Part shown: positions 15,769 through 26,137 of the stretch, in pieces
Layout of the letters: each line of letters opens with the position of its first letter
Position numbering within the stretch: position 1 is the stretch's first letter
From: Bdellovibrio sp. ArHS
GTDB taxonomy: Bacteria > Bdellovibrionota > Bdellovibrionia > Bdellovibrionales > Bdellovibrionaceae
DNA length: 64,000 nt
Assembly: GCF_000786105.1 (NCBI RefSeq)
Contig: NZ_JTEV01000004.1
Span: 39,163-103,162, forward strand
Reading direction: 5' to 3'
The notes under the pieces: generated by a model
What the model saw: only the letters and a program-made list of their open reading frames with translations
Database searches by the model: none
What the model was told of the DNA's origin: nothing
Position numbers and translations under genes: made by a program

Positions 15769-16359
15769 ATGAGAAATCTGAGTATTTTATTGCTGGTGTT
15801 TGGATTCTTCGTGTCCACTCACGCTTATGCTGGATTTTACATCGAGCCGGGCATCACTTATGAAAAGGGAGATAATGAATTGGAGTGGCCGACGCCCTTG
15901 GGGGATTCTACGGGAAACACGAAGGGGTTGGGGGCGAACCTCAAGCTGGGTTTCCACTACGAATCTGCCTTTTTTGTGGGATTGGATGGTGCGTACTCGC
16001 AACCAAAATTTGAAAACTCAGCGTCGGATTATGATGCCGATGCAAAGTCGACTTTATACGGTATGATTCTGGGCGGGCAGATGCCTCACATCGGCTTGCG
16101 CATCTGGGGCGGGTATATTTTTGGCGGCGAACTGGATCCTGACGAAAGCGGTGGCCTGGATGTGAAATTTACGGGAGCCAAAGGCCCCAAGGTCGGACTT
16201 GGATTCAAAATTTTCATGGTCAGTCTTAACGTCGAGTACATGGATTTGGAATACGACGACACGAATATAGAAAAAGCCGGCCCGCTTTCCGGCGAGATCG
16301 ACAATAAATTAAAAAACAAGTTGGGCGTCGTAAGTATATCGCTGCCGCTGACATTGTAA
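15769..16359 (+). CDS. Small outer-membrane beta-barrel protein
   Basis: GGAGG precedes the ATG. A 21-residue signal peptide ending AYA is followed by alternating beta-strands (FYIEPGITYEKGD, GLGANLKLGFHYE, FFVGLDGAYSQPKF) and ends in SISLPLTL. This is the pattern of an 8-strand OmpW/OmpX-like barrel. It probably shares a transcript with the OmpA-like gene upstream. The exact family is uncertain. Confidence 0.75.
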   Translation: MRNLSILLLVFGFFVSTHAYAGFYIEPGITYEKGDNELEWPTPLGDSTGNTKGLGANLKLGFHYESAFFVGLDGAYSQPKFENSASDYDADAKSTLYGMILGGQMPHIGLRIWGGYIFGGELDPDESGGLDVKFTGAKGPKVGLGFKIFMVSLNVEYMDLEYDDTNIEKAGPLSGEIDNKLKNKLGVVSISLPLTL

Positions 16360-16367
16360 AAAGGCTC

Positions 16368-17213
16368 TTACAAACTTAGAAGAAAGGCGCCGATGCCGAT
16401 GGCACAGGCGCTGAGTATTTGTTTTTTCGTCAGAGCTTCTTTTAGGAAGTACGAAAAGACGACAGCAAAAAAAATGGATGTGTTTCGCAATGAAATGGCA
16501 AAGCCAGGAGCCGAGACTTTTAAACCATAAAGAAAGATCAAAAACGAGGCCGTGGCGCCAGCGCCCGTCGCTAAAACTGTCCCGCCCTGAGTTTGCAGTG
16601 TCGATTTTATTCTTGTGAACGGGTTCTGACGAAGACTCCAAAATAAAAAGGGCAAAGATATCACCATGGCAATAAAAAAGAGAGTGCGCGGTTCCGCGCC
16701 TTGTTCCAAGGCTTGATGGTAAGTAAGATGATAACCCGCAATAAAAATAGCACTGAGATAGGACCACATGTCCTGCTTGTCGAAGAAGGCGTCCTCAGCC
16801 TGCTTTCCCGCTAAGTTCATGGCAATGATGCCGGAAAAAATAATGAAGGCCCCGAGATATTGTACGGCCGCCGCTTGTTCGTGAAGAAAGAGAGTCGAGA
16901 CAATCCAGACCACGATCATCGCTCCTCCGCGCATAATACTATAAGACTTTCCCAGGCTGGTGGCGCGCAGAGCTTTTGCTAAAGTTAAAAAATACAGTCC
17001 CTCAAATATTCCGGAAACAACTCCCAGAGTTATTACGATTTTATTGGGGTATTCCATGTGGCCGAAGATAAGGACGGTCAGAAATGTGAAAATTCCTGAA
17101 AGTAAAATCGTTAAAAATAGAAAGCTTTCTTTGTCGTTCGAGTTTTTGGCCAGGGCATTCCAGCCCGCATGCAAAAAAGCCGAACCGATAAGCAATAAAG
17201 GACCCGCACTCAT
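16368..17213 (-). CDS. EamA/DMT-type membrane transporter
   Basis: The 281-residue protein has ten hydrophobic spans in two five-helix halves, the layout of the drug/metabolite transporter superfamily. It begins LLLIGSAFLHAGWNALAK and shows SLGKSYSIMRGG in the first half and SAPGFAISLRNTS in the second. AAAGGTAGGA precedes the ATG. The substrate cannot be told from sequence. It converges on the barrel gene with an 8-base gap and no clear terminator. Confidence 0.9.
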   Translation of the reverse strand: MSAGPLLLIGSAFLHAGWNALAKNSNDKESFLFLTILLSGIFTFLTVLIFGHMEYPNKIVITLGVVSGIFEGLYFLTLAKALRATSLGKSYSIMRGGAMIVVWIVSTLFLHEQAAAVQYLGAFIIFSGIIAMNLAGKQAEDAFFDKQDMWSYLSAIFIAGYHLTYHQALEQGAEPRTLFFIAMVISLPFLFWSLRQNPFTRIKSTLQTQGGTVLATGAGATASFLIFLYGLKVSAPGFAISLRNTSIFFAVVFSYFLKEALTKKQILSACAIGIGAFLLSL

Positions 17214-17313
17214 AAAAACATCCTACCTTTTTTTGTACTTCGCTGCAGCGAATGCCGCGCTGAAGTACAAAAAAGAAGCGGCCCCCTTAAAAATGTGGTA
17301 TTTAACGGGGCTC

Positions 17314-18357
17314 ATGAAATTGGCAGATTTAGATTACACCTTTCCCGAAGAGTTGATCGCGACGTCTCCGCAAAGGCCATCCCGCGTGATGTGGGTTGGG
17401 CACGGCAGACCGCAAGAAATTTCCTTGCAGGATCTGATGGCGCGCATTCCCGCCGGCGATGTGCTGGTTGTTAATAATACGCGGGTGTTAAAGCGTCGCG
17501 TATTTGCAGGAGATGTAGAAATTCTTTTTCTCAAGCAGCTTCAGGCTTTGGAGTGGGAAGTTTTATTCCCTTCAAAAAAATACAAAGTCGGAGCGGTCTT
17601 AGAGCTGCCTTTGGGACTGAGTATGACTTTGCTTGAAAAAGGTCGCCCGCAAAAAGTGCGCCTCAGCCAAGAGGTCCAAGAAGACTACTTTCAGAAAGTC
17701 GCCGAACTGCCTTTGCCTCCTTACATTCAAAAAGCCCGGGATCAACGTCACACGGTCGAGGCGGATGAGTCTTGGTATCAAACCGCCTGGGCAAAATCTC
17801 CAGGAAGTTTTGCGGCGCCGACCGCAAGTTTGCACTTTTCTGCGCAAGACATGGAAACCTTAAAAGCCCAGGGTGTCGTCATTGGCGAGGTCACTTTGCA
17901 CGTGGGCTTGGGCACCTTTTTGCCGGTGACCGCCGAAGATCTGAACGACCATGATATGCACGAAGAATATGTAGAGATCCCGGCAGCCACTTGGGAAGTC
18001 GTGAACAACACTCGTAAAAAGGGCGGCAAAGTCTGGTCTTTGGGGACGACCACGACCCGTTCGCTGGAAAGTGCCGCGCAAGGTTTATTGCAGGGAAATT
18101 CTTCAGAGGGATTTCGCGGATTTACGAAGCTTCTTATTCAGTCAGGATATCAGTTTAAAGTCGTCGATCGCCTGTTAACGAACTTTCATCAGCCCCAGTC
18201 CACGCTCTTAGCCCTGGTCGCTGGATTTTCTTCCCTGGAAACAGTAAAAGCTTGCTATCACTGGGCTATTGAGAGAAAGTTCCGGCTCTTTTCTTACGGA
18301 GACCTTTCTTGTTGGACAAGAGACGACAAGCCGGAGCCCCTGCCAATTGAGGATTAA
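17314..18357 (+). CDS. queA: tRNA preQ1(34) S-adenosylmethionine ribosyltransferase-isomerase
   Basis: The family start MKLADLDYTFPEELIA fixes the ATG at 17314; the frame upstream is only antisense to the transporter gene. The 347-residue protein contains VLVVNNTRVLKRR, LHVGLGTFLPV, and LLTNFHQPQSTLLALV, all typical of QueA. The enzyme moves ribose from AdoMet to preQ1 in tRNA to form epoxyqueuosine. Its stop codon directly abuts the tgt start, and the two genes act in consecutive steps. Confidence 0.97.
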   Translation: MKLADLDYTFPEELIATSPQRPSRVMWVGHGRPQEISLQDLMARIPAGDVLVVNNTRVLKRRVFAGDVEILFLKQLQALEWEVLFPSKKYKVGAVLELPLGLSMTLLEKGRPQKVRLSQEVQEDYFQKVAELPLPPYIQKARDQRHTVEADESWYQTAWAKSPGSFAAPTASLHFSAQDMETLKAQGVVIGEVTLHVGLGTFLPVTAEDLNDHDMHEEYVEIPAATWEVVNNTRKKGGKVWSLGTTTTRSLESAAQGLLQGNSSEGFRGFTKLLIQSGYQFKVVDRLLTNFHQPQSTLLALVAGFSSLETVKACYHWAIERKFRLFSYGDLSCWTRDDKPEPLPIED

Positions 18358-19494
<1,137 letters not shown>

Positions 19495-19554
19495 CCGCTT
19501 CGACGCGGCAACGCAGAAAAACCTTATCTGCGAGCTCCCTCGACTAAAATATTG

Positions 19555-19569
19555 ATTCTTCTCAAGAAT
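19555..19569. promoter_or_regulatory. 15-bp palindrome upstream of yajC
   Basis: ATTCTT-CTC-AAGAAT lies about 40 bases before the yajC start in the tgt-yajC gap. It may be a regulator site for the secretion operon or a chance repeat. Confidence 0.3.
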
Positions 19570-19609
19570 AATGCTGAATTTTACTGTCAGTTATTAACTT
19601 GGAGGAATC

Positions 19610-19948
19610 ATGTTATTTGGACTTCTTGCATCAACAGCTCATGCGCAGACAGCAACAGGCACTCAACCCTCAGCCTTTGAAATGTTTGTGCCATTTATCT
19701 TCATCTTCGTTATTTTCTATTTCCTCATCATCCGCCCTCAAGCCAAAAGACAAAAGGATCATCAGAAGTTTTTGTCGGAAGTAAAACGTGGCGATGAAGT
19801 GGTCACGTCATCTGGCATCTTGGGTCGCGTGGAAGGCATCACGGATCAATTCGTTACTTTGGAAATCGCTGACGGTGTGAAAGTAAAAATGCTTCGCAGT
19901 CAGATTGCAACATCTCAGAAGGCAGCAACAGCAGAGGAAAAGAAATAA
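19610..19948 (+). CDS. yajC: Sec translocase accessory protein YajC
   Basis: GGAGG precedes the ATG. The 112-residue protein has one membrane span (about residues 22-41, FIFIFVIFYFLIIRPQAKR) followed by the cytoplasmic domain KRGDEVVTSSGILGRVEGI, which is diagnostic for YajC. It joins SecD and SecF, whose genes follow directly; the last base of yajC is the first of secD. Confidence 0.96.
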   Translation: MLFGLLASTAHAQTATGTQPSAFEMFVPFIFIFVIFYFLIIRPQAKRQKDHQKFLSEVKRGDEVVTSSGILGRVEGITDQFVTLEIADGVKVKMLRSQIATSQKAATAEEKK

Positions 19949-21642
19949 TGGAAGGACTTCGTTGGAGATCTATTCTCGCAGCACTTGGCGTGGCGGCAGC
20001 CATCGTTTGGGTACTCCCAAATGTTATTAATTTCGGTGAAAAGGCTTGGTGGCCTTCAAAACAAAAGCTGAACTACGGTTTGGACATCCAGGGTGGTTTG
20101 CACCTGGTGATGGGCGTGGACGTGGATGGCGTTGTTTCTGAAAGTACAAACCGCCTGATCACTTCGATGAAAGCAGACATGCAAAAAGAAAATGTCGCTT
20201 TCAAAGATGTGAAATCTGCAAATCCTAACTTGGGTGAGCTAACTATTGATGTGAACGATGCAGCTGGTAAGGCAGCTGTGGAAAAGTTCTTATCAGAAAA
20301 GTACTCGACTGTTCTGCAGGTTATGAACTCAACAGACACGTCGATCACAACTCGTTACTTCGATGCTTATTTGAATGACTACAAAAATCGCGTCATTCAG
20401 CAGGCCATTGAAACTATCCGTAACCGTATCGATGAATTCGGTGTGGCAGAACCGTCTATTTCTCAGCAAGGTTCTAATCGCATTCTGATTCAGCTTCCGG
20501 GTATGGCGGATGCGGAAAAAGCGAAGCAGTTGATCAATACAACGGCGAAATTGGATTTCATGATCGTGTCTAATGAAAAGTCCCAGCAAGAGCTTCAAGC
20601 GATGATCGCAGATGCGGAAAAAGCTGGAAATTATAACATGACGACCATGAAGTATTCCGACTACGTCACCAAGCTCAATGCGGACTTGGCTGCCAAATTG
20701 CCGGAAAAATCGGTGATCTATTTCGAAAAATCAGCGAATGCGACGACGATGGAAGCCGGTGCGATCCCATTCCTTCTAAAAACGGACACGGATTTAGGCG
20801 GCAATGCTTTGGATGACGCATTTGTGGGTTACGATCAATACGGGGCTCCTCAAGTATCATTGCATTTCAACTCAGCGGGGGCGACAAAGTTCGCGGACCT
20901 GACTGGCAATAACGTCAACAGACAGATGGCGATTGTTTTGGATAAAGTTGTTAAATCAGCACCAAGCATTCGTGATCGTATTGCTGGCGGTCAGGCGGTG
21001 ATCACTTTGGGTGGTGGCCGTGACCGTAATGGAATGATGGATGAAGCGAAGATGATTTCCACCGCCCTTCGCGCGGGTGCTTTGCCAGCTTCTTTGGAGC
21101 AATTGGAAGAGCGTCGTGTTGGACCTACTTTGGGTGCGGATGCGATTGATAAAGCGAAGCTGGGATCCTATGTCGGCGCCGCTATCATCGTTATTTTCAT
21201 GTTGGTTTACTACCGAGCAATGGGCGTTGTTGCGAGTGTTGCATTGGGTGTGAATATTCTTTCTTTGTTCGCCTTGATGACGAGCATGGGTTTTACTCTG
21301 ACTTTGCCGGGGATCGCCGGTATTGCTCTGACTGTGGGTTTTGCGGTTGACGCCAACGTTCTGATTAATGAGCGTATCAAAGAAGAGCTTCGTTTAGGTC
21401 ACGGAATTACTGTGGCGGTGAAAGAAGGTTATCATCGTGCGATGTCGGCGATCATTGACGCCAACGTTACAACGGCGGCAACAGCTGTGGTTTTGTTGTA
21501 CTTCGGTACAGGTCCGGTGCGTGGTTTCGCTGTGACTCTTTTGATCGGTATTGTGACTTCTATGTTCGCAAACGTATTCGTATCGAAAGTCATCGTGGAT
21601 CTTTTGGTTCACAAATTTAAAGTGAAAAAGTTGGCAGTGTAG
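19948..21642 (+). CDS. secD: Protein translocase subunit SecD
   Basis: The 564-residue protein has an N-terminal span, a large periplasmic region and five C-terminal spans. LNYGLDIQGGLHLVMGVD is the D1 motif, and GIAGIALTVGFAVDANVLINERIKEE is the D4 motif with the proton-path Asp. SecDF pulls exported proteins across the inner membrane using the proton gradient. The ATG overlaps the yajC stop by one base, and secF follows after 10 bases. Confidence 0.97.
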   Translation: MEGLRWRSILAALGVAAAIVWVLPNVINFGEKAWWPSKQKLNYGLDIQGGLHLVMGVDVDGVVSESTNRLITSMKADMQKENVAFKDVKSANPNLGELTIDVNDAAGKAAVEKFLSEKYSTVLQVMNSTDTSITTRYFDAYLNDYKNRVIQQAIETIRNRIDEFGVAEPSISQQGSNRILIQLPGMADAEKAKQLINTTAKLDFMIVSNEKSQQELQAMIADAEKAGNYNMTTMKYSDYVTKLNADLAAKLPEKSVIYFEKSANATTMEAGAIPFLLKTDTDLGGNALDDAFVGYDQYGAPQVSLHFNSAGATKFADLTGNNVNRQMAIVLDKVVKSAPSIRDRIAGGQAVITLGGGRDRNGMMDEAKMISTALRAGALPASLEQLEERRVGPTLGADAIDKAKLGSYVGAAIIVIFMLVYYRAMGVVASVALGVNILSLFALMTSMGFTLTLPGIAGIALTVGFAVDANVLINERIKEELRLGHGITVAVKEGYHRAMSAIIDANVTTAATAVVLLYFGTGPVRGFAVTLLIGIVTSMFANVFVSKVIVDLLVHKFKVKKLAV

Positions 21643-21652
21643 AAGGTGCAGC

Positions 21653-22585
21653 ATGACTATTAAAAATGATTCTTTCGGACGTTTTGATTTTGTTGGAAAA
21701 GCCTGGTTGTTTGGGGGCATTTCTCTATTTTTAACAATTGCTTCTCTGATTTATCTTGCTGTGAACGGTATCAACTACGGTATCGACTTCAAGGGTGGAA
21801 CAGAAATTCAGGTGAAGTTTGCGCAGGCTGTGACAATTGAGGATCTTCGTAAATCTATCGATGATCTGAAGTTGGGCGAAGTGGGAGTTCAATCTTTCGG
21901 CGAGGGAAATGAATACATCGTTCGTTTCCAAGGCCGCACGGGTAAAACCGATAAAGAAACGAATGAAATCCTTAATGCGGATTTGACGCAGATTCGTGGT
22001 GTGATCACAACGAAGTTTGCTTCGGCTGAGCCTGACATTCGTCGTGTTGATACTGTGGGTCCTCAGGTAGGGGCGGAGCTTAAACGTAATGGCCTTCTGG
22101 CAGTTTTCTACTGTTTGTTGGTTATCTTGATTTACGTGGCGCTTCGCTTTGACTACAAATTCGCTCCTGGTGCGGTTTTGTGTCTATTCCATGATGCGGT
22201 GATCACTTTGGCGGTTTTCGTGGCCGTAGGTAAAGAAGTGAACGTGGCTATTTTGGCGGCGATCATGACTTTGATCGGCTTCTCGCTGAATGATACGATC
22301 GTGGTTTTTGACCGTATCCGTGAAATCGAAGGTCATCACCACGAAAAAGGATTCGGATTCGTTATCAATAGATCTATCAATGAAATGTTGGTTCGTACCC
22401 TGATCACTTCAGGCACGACATTCATTTCTGCGATCTGTTTGTACGTTTTTGCCGACGGTACAGTTGAAGACATTGCCTTCGCGATGTGTGTGGGGATCTT
22501 CTTCGGTACGTACTCTTCTATCTACGTAGCAGCTCCGCTGGTGCTTTTGATGGAAAAGTTGAATCTTAAAAAAGCCAGAGCGTAA
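21653..22585 (+). CDS. secF: Protein translocase subunit SecF
   Basis: The 310-residue partner of SecD has six predicted spans. NYGIDFKGGTEIQVKF is the periplasmic entry motif and GFSLNDTIVVFDRIRE is the signature of the membrane core. AAGGTG precedes the ATG. It sits in the usual yajC-secD-secF order. Confidence 0.97.
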   Translation: MTIKNDSFGRFDFVGKAWLFGGISLFLTIASLIYLAVNGINYGIDFKGGTEIQVKFAQAVTIEDLRKSIDDLKLGEVGVQSFGEGNEYIVRFQGRTGKTDKETNEILNADLTQIRGVITTKFASAEPDIRRVDTVGPQVGAELKRNGLLAVFYCLLVILIYVALRFDYKFAPGAVLCLFHDAVITLAVFVAVGKEVNVAILAAIMTLIGFSLNDTIVVFDRIREIEGHHHEKGFGFVINRSINEMLVRTLITSGTTFISAICLYVFADGTVEDIAFAMCVGIFFGTYSSIYVAAPLVLLMEKLNLKKARA

Positions 22586-22599
22586 GAAGTAAGGACGGA

Positions 22600-24330
22600 A
22601 TGAACCCTTTATGGAAGCCGCGTGATTTAACGATAGAAGCTGAAGTGCCCTCCATGGTTGAAGGGCAGTGGCCGCCTCTTATCGGTAAGATCTTAGCGGC
22701 TCGGGGGTTCGCGGCTTCTCCAGAAGTGGAGAAGCTTCTTTTCCCGAAGCTCGCTGATTTGAAAGATCCTCTTTTGTTAAAGGGGATGTCTCAAGCTCTT
22801 GAGCGTCTAGGTCAGGCTTATCTTAATAAAGAAAAAATCTGCATTTATGCTGACTTCGATCTGGATGGAACTTCGGGTTTGGCTTTGCTTAAAACAGGGA
22901 TGCTGGCTTTGGGATTTCCCGAGGTCTTGCATTACCAACCTAAGCGGTTATCCGAAGGTTATGGTTTTCACGTCGCGGCAGTAGAAGAACTGCACAAGCA
23001 AGGTGTTACTGTCATAATTACGGTGGACGTAGGGATTACGGCTCATGCGGCGGTGAACCGGGCTAAAGAGTTGGGTATTGATGTGATCCTTACAGATCAC
23101 CATCTTCCCGCTGACACGATTCCCGACGCCTATGTTGTGGTGAATCCGAACCAGGGGGATTGTCCGTCAGGCTTAGGATATCTTTGCGGTGCCGGTGTTG
23201 CTTTCTATCTTTTGCGTGGTCTAAAACGTTACTTTCAAGATCATGCTCAACTGCCTAAAAACAATTGGGATTTAAAAGAAGTTCTGGATTATTTCACAAT
23301 CGGCACATTGACCGATATGGTTCCTTTGGTGGACGACAATCGCGTTTTGGTAAAACATGGCTTGTTAAAACTTGCAGAGACCAAACGAGCGGGACTTCGA
23401 GCGTTACTTGAAGAGTTGGATCTGGTGGATCGTCCGTTAACCAGTCAGGATGTGGCGATTCGCTTTGCGCCTAAGCTCAATGCGCTTTCCCGCATGGAGT
23501 CGGGTGTTTTGCCTATTGATATTTTTCTTTTAGAAGATGCCGCAAAGGCGCGAAGCATGGTGCGGGAAGTGATGAAGAACAACTCGACCCGTGTGCAATT
23601 ACAGAACGACGCCGAAATTGAAGCTCAAGCTTTACTTAAGGAATGGCCTTATCAGGATTTTGTTTTTGTCGCCTCAAAGTCTTTTCACCGGGGCGTGGTT
23701 GGTTTGATTGCCACCAAGTTGACCCAAATCTACAACAAGCCCGCTTTTGTCGGATCGGTGGGTGACGATGGTATGATTGTGGGAAGCGCGCGTTTACCCC
23801 AGGGGCAGGAAGCTTGTCTGGTCGAGGCTATGTCCAGCGCCCAAGATTTCTTAAGCCGTTTTGGCGGGCATTCGGCCGCGGCGGGTTTTGAAATAGCGGA
23901 AACACGGGTCGCAACCTTTATTGAAAAGTTGGATGGCCATTTTTCCGAACTTCGCGAAAAGCCCAAGCCTTTAGAAATTTTCTACGATGTCGAGGCTCAG
24001 CTTTCTGAGGTCGGAGCACCTCTTATGAAGTGGTACGATTTCGTCGGCCCTTTCGGGGCGGGTTTCGCCATTCCTTTGATTCATTTTTCAAATATTCAGG
24101 TCCTTTCAAAACGAGAATTGAAAGGGGGCCATTTGCGTTTGAAAATTGCCGATCCGGAAGGCAAGGTTTCGGCAGAAGCGCTTCTTTTCACGCCGACACC
24201 TCGGCAACTGGATACTTTGCAAAACGTTCCTGGGTTCTACCACATTCTAGGAGAGCTTCAGTGGAACTATTACGCCGGTCAAAAAACGGTGCAGATTCTG
24301 ATTCGCGATTTAAAGGTAGCTAGCACATGA
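22600..24330 (+). CDS. recJ: Single-strand DNA exonuclease RecJ
   Basis: The 576-residue DHH-family enzyme degrades single-stranded DNA 5' to 3' in recombination and repair. Motifs are YADFDLDGTSG (near residue 87), VIITVDVGIT, and the DHH triad in ILTDHHLP. FGGHSAAAGF marks the DHHA1 domain, and an OB-like domain follows. A SecF-RecJ order is common in several phyla. Its last four bases overlap the queC start (ATGA). Confidence 0.96.
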   Translation: MNPLWKPRDLTIEAEVPSMVEGQWPPLIGKILAARGFAASPEVEKLLFPKLADLKDPLLLKGMSQALERLGQAYLNKEKICIYADFDLDGTSGLALLKTGMLALGFPEVLHYQPKRLSEGYGFHVAAVEELHKQGVTVIITVDVGITAHAAVNRAKELGIDVILTDHHLPADTIPDAYVVVNPNQGDCPSGLGYLCGAGVAFYLLRGLKRYFQDHAQLPKNNWDLKEVLDYFTIGTLTDMVPLVDDNRVLVKHGLLKLAETKRAGLRALLEELDLVDRPLTSQDVAIRFAPKLNALSRMESGVLPIDIFLLEDAAKARSMVREVMKNNSTRVQLQNDAEIEAQALLKEWPYQDFVFVASKSFHRGVVGLIATKLTQIYNKPAFVGSVGDDGMIVGSARLPQGQEACLVEAMSSAQDFLSRFGGHSAAAGFEIAETRVATFIEKLDGHFSELREKPKPLEIFYDVEAQLSEVGAPLMKWYDFVGPFGAGFAIPLIHFSNIQVLSKRELKGGHLRLKIADPEGKVSAEALLFTPTPRQLDTLQNVPGFYHILGELQWNYYAGQKTVQILIRDLKVAST

Positions 24331-25031
24331 AACCAGTAAAAAAAGTTGTGGTACTTCTATCGGCGGGCTTGGACTCGACGGTGAATGCATTTGATGCCAT
24401 CAAGCATGGTCATGAAATCGTATTGGCGTTGACATTCAACTATGGTCAGCGGGCGGCGCAAAAGGAAGTTGAGTCGGCGGCCAAAATTGCCGCTCATTTG
24501 AAAATTCCCCATAAGGTTGTGGATCTTCCGTGGTTTAAGGATTTTAACAAGTCGTCTCTTCTTGTTGCGGAACAGGCCGTGCCGGTCGGCGCCCAGGTCG
24601 AAATCGATAATTTACAAAAGTCGGCGGAATCCGCAAAGTCGGTGTGGGTTCCTAATCGAAACGGTATTTTCCTGAATATCGCTGCCGCTTACGCAGAGGC
24701 GTTGGGGGCTATCGCCGTCATTCCCGGATTTAACGTGGAGGAAGCGGCAACCTTTCCTGACAATTCCAAAGAATTTATGGATACAGCAACCAAGGCTTTG
24801 TATTACTCGACGTCAAATCATGTCACTGTCGGATGCTACACGGTTCATTTGAAAAAGCCTGATATCGTTCGCTTGGGGCATGGCCTTAAGGTTCCTTGGG
24901 AAATGATCTGGCCTTGCTACTTTTCGGGTGAACAGTGGTGTGGGCAGTGTGAATCCTGTCAGCGCGCCAAGCGCGCCTTTGCTTCGGCGAATGTGGATGT
25001 GAAACATCTTTTTAAGGACTCTGCTGAATGA
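24327..25031 (+). CDS. queC: 7-cyano-7-deazaguanine synthase
   Basis: The 234-residue enzyme makes preQ0 from carboxydeazaguanine with ATP and ammonia. The PP-loop is VLLSAGLDSTVNAFDA and a zinc-type cluster lies in WCGQCESCQRAK. Its presence, together with queA and tgt 6-9 kb upstream, indicates de novo queuosine synthesis; queD, queE and queF are not in the window. It is coupled by 4-base overlaps to recJ before it and the DUF366 gene after it. Confidence 0.95.
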   Translation: MKPVKKVVVLLSAGLDSTVNAFDAIKHGHEIVLALTFNYGQRAAQKEVESAAKIAAHLKIPHKVVDLPWFKDFNKSSLLVAEQAVPVGAQVEIDNLQKSAESAKSVWVPNRNGIFLNIAAAYAEALGAIAVIPGFNVEEAATFPDNSKEFMDTATKALYYSTSNHVTVGCYTVHLKKPDIVRLGHGLKVPWEMIWPCYFSGEQWCGQCESCQRAKRAFASANVDVKHLFKDSAE

Positions 25032-25594
25032 AGACACTTTTTATCGAGCGAAAATTTCCCTATGACGGAACTCAGTTGCACTCTTTGTTTGCCTATCTGG
25101 AACACAAAGTTCTGGGGCCTTCCATCGTTTCTTGGCAAGGACCGTGCTCTATTTCCTTTGAGCATATGGTGGATGGAGAAGACCTTTTAGAGCAGGCGCA
25201 AATTAAAGGCGATGAGATGCTGCATTTTATTATCGAAGTTTTCGATCGTGATTTGTTCTCGGGCGTGGCGTTGCAGCGAATGTTTGCCGCTATAGCAAAA
25301 GATTATCTTCAGTCTAATTCTGCGGTTTTAAAAAACGCTTCTTTGGTGCGCGACGGGGATGATATTTATTGGGAAGATCGCAAGCTCAGTATCAGCATTG
25401 CGACCAAGTCGCCGGTCTCTGTGATGGTGCACTTTGCGATGAATGTCACGAACCAGGGAACGCCTGTGAAAACCTTGTCTTTACAAGATTTGCAGATGGA
25501 GCCTCGGCAGGTGGCCGAGGCTCTGATGGTGAAATTTCAAAAAGAATTTACGTCCATAGTGACAGCGACGCAGAAAGTGCGCCCTGTTTCTTAG
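25028..25594 (+). CDS. DUF366 family protein
   Basis: The 188-residue soluble protein begins MKTLFIERKFPYDGTQLHSL and contains GDEMLHFIIEVFD and SPVSVMVHFAMNV, which I recognise as DUF366. Members are often found beside queuosine or archaeosine genes, and here the ATGA overlap with queC supports a shared pathway. No reaction is established. It could be involved in 7-deazaguanine handling. Confidence 0.75.
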   Translation: MKTLFIERKFPYDGTQLHSLFAYLEHKVLGPSIVSWQGPCSISFEHMVDGEDLLEQAQIKGDEMLHFIIEVFDRDLFSGVALQRMFAAIAKDYLQSNSAVLKNASLVRDGDDIYWEDRKLSISIATKSPVSVMVHFAMNVTNQGTPVKTLSLQDLQMEPRQVAEALMVKFQKEFTSIVTATQKVRPVS

Positions 25595-26010
25595 TGATGG
25601 TCATGACCCGAGGGGGTCTTTTCTTCCGCGAATTTAGGCAAAGGCAATTTATAGCTGACTTCGTTACCCGGAAGGTTGTCGCGAACGGCTTTAACTCGCA
25701 GCTCTCCTTTTAAAGGGTACTTCTTTTCAGGCACACAGTGAAAATGATTCTTTCCCATAATGGAACACTGGAAGTTCACTTTTGTCTTTCCGTTCAGTGC
25801 ATAGACCTCAATTTTTGAGTTCTGCACGGTGGGGTTTTTAAACTCCATGTCCAAAAGGAAGATATGCGCTTCGTGCTTTTCATCTAGCATCAGCTCGGTA
25901 TGGAAGGCGCCGGGCATACGAATATGTCCCCCATGAGGGCCTTCTTTGTCTTCGCCATGGGCGAAAGCTATAAATGGCGTCATAAACAACAGCGTCAATA
26001 GTTTCTTCAT
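25591..26010 (-). CDS. Secreted His-rich protein, probably metal related
   Basis: The 139-residue protein has a 17-residue signal peptide ending AFAHG, then HGEDKEGPHGGHIRMPG near the N-terminus and GHDHH at the C-terminus. The middle is beta-rich and contains a Cys pair (FQCSIMG, HFHCVP). This resembles periplasmic proteins found next to copper or heavy-metal exporters. It is divergent from copA, with an inverted repeat between them, so joint control by copper is likely but inferred. It overlaps the DUF366 gene tail to tail by 4 bases. Confidence 0.72.
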   Translation of the reverse strand: MKKLLTLLFMTPFIAFAHGEDKEGPHGGHIRMPGAFHTELMLDEKHEAHIFLLDMEFKNPTVQNSKIEVYALNGKTKVNFQCSIMGKNHFHCVPEKKYPLKGELRVKAVRDNLPGNEVSYKLPLPKFAEEKTPSGHDHH

Positions 26011-26057
26011 GATTTTCCTTTGCTCTCAATCCATCATAGGAGAAGGGTTGGGGATTT

Positions 26058-26089
26058 GTGACAAAAATCTAGCAAATTTATTTTGTCAC
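26058..26089. promoter_or_regulatory. Inverted repeat between the His-rich gene and copA
   Basis: GTGACAAAA (26058-26066) and TTTTGTCAC (26081-26089) are perfect 9-base arms 14 bases apart, in the 127-base divergent promoter region. The position suits a copper-responsive regulator controlling both genes. Confidence 0.5.
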
Positions 26090-26137
26090 TAAAACCGGGG
26101 TGGTCTCCTAGTCTTGAGAACAGATCGGCAGGTAAAA

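Noticed and set aside
16960..17313. N-terminal extension of queA
   Set aside because: The extra 118 codons are antisense to the transporter gene, and QueA proteins begin at MKLADLDY.
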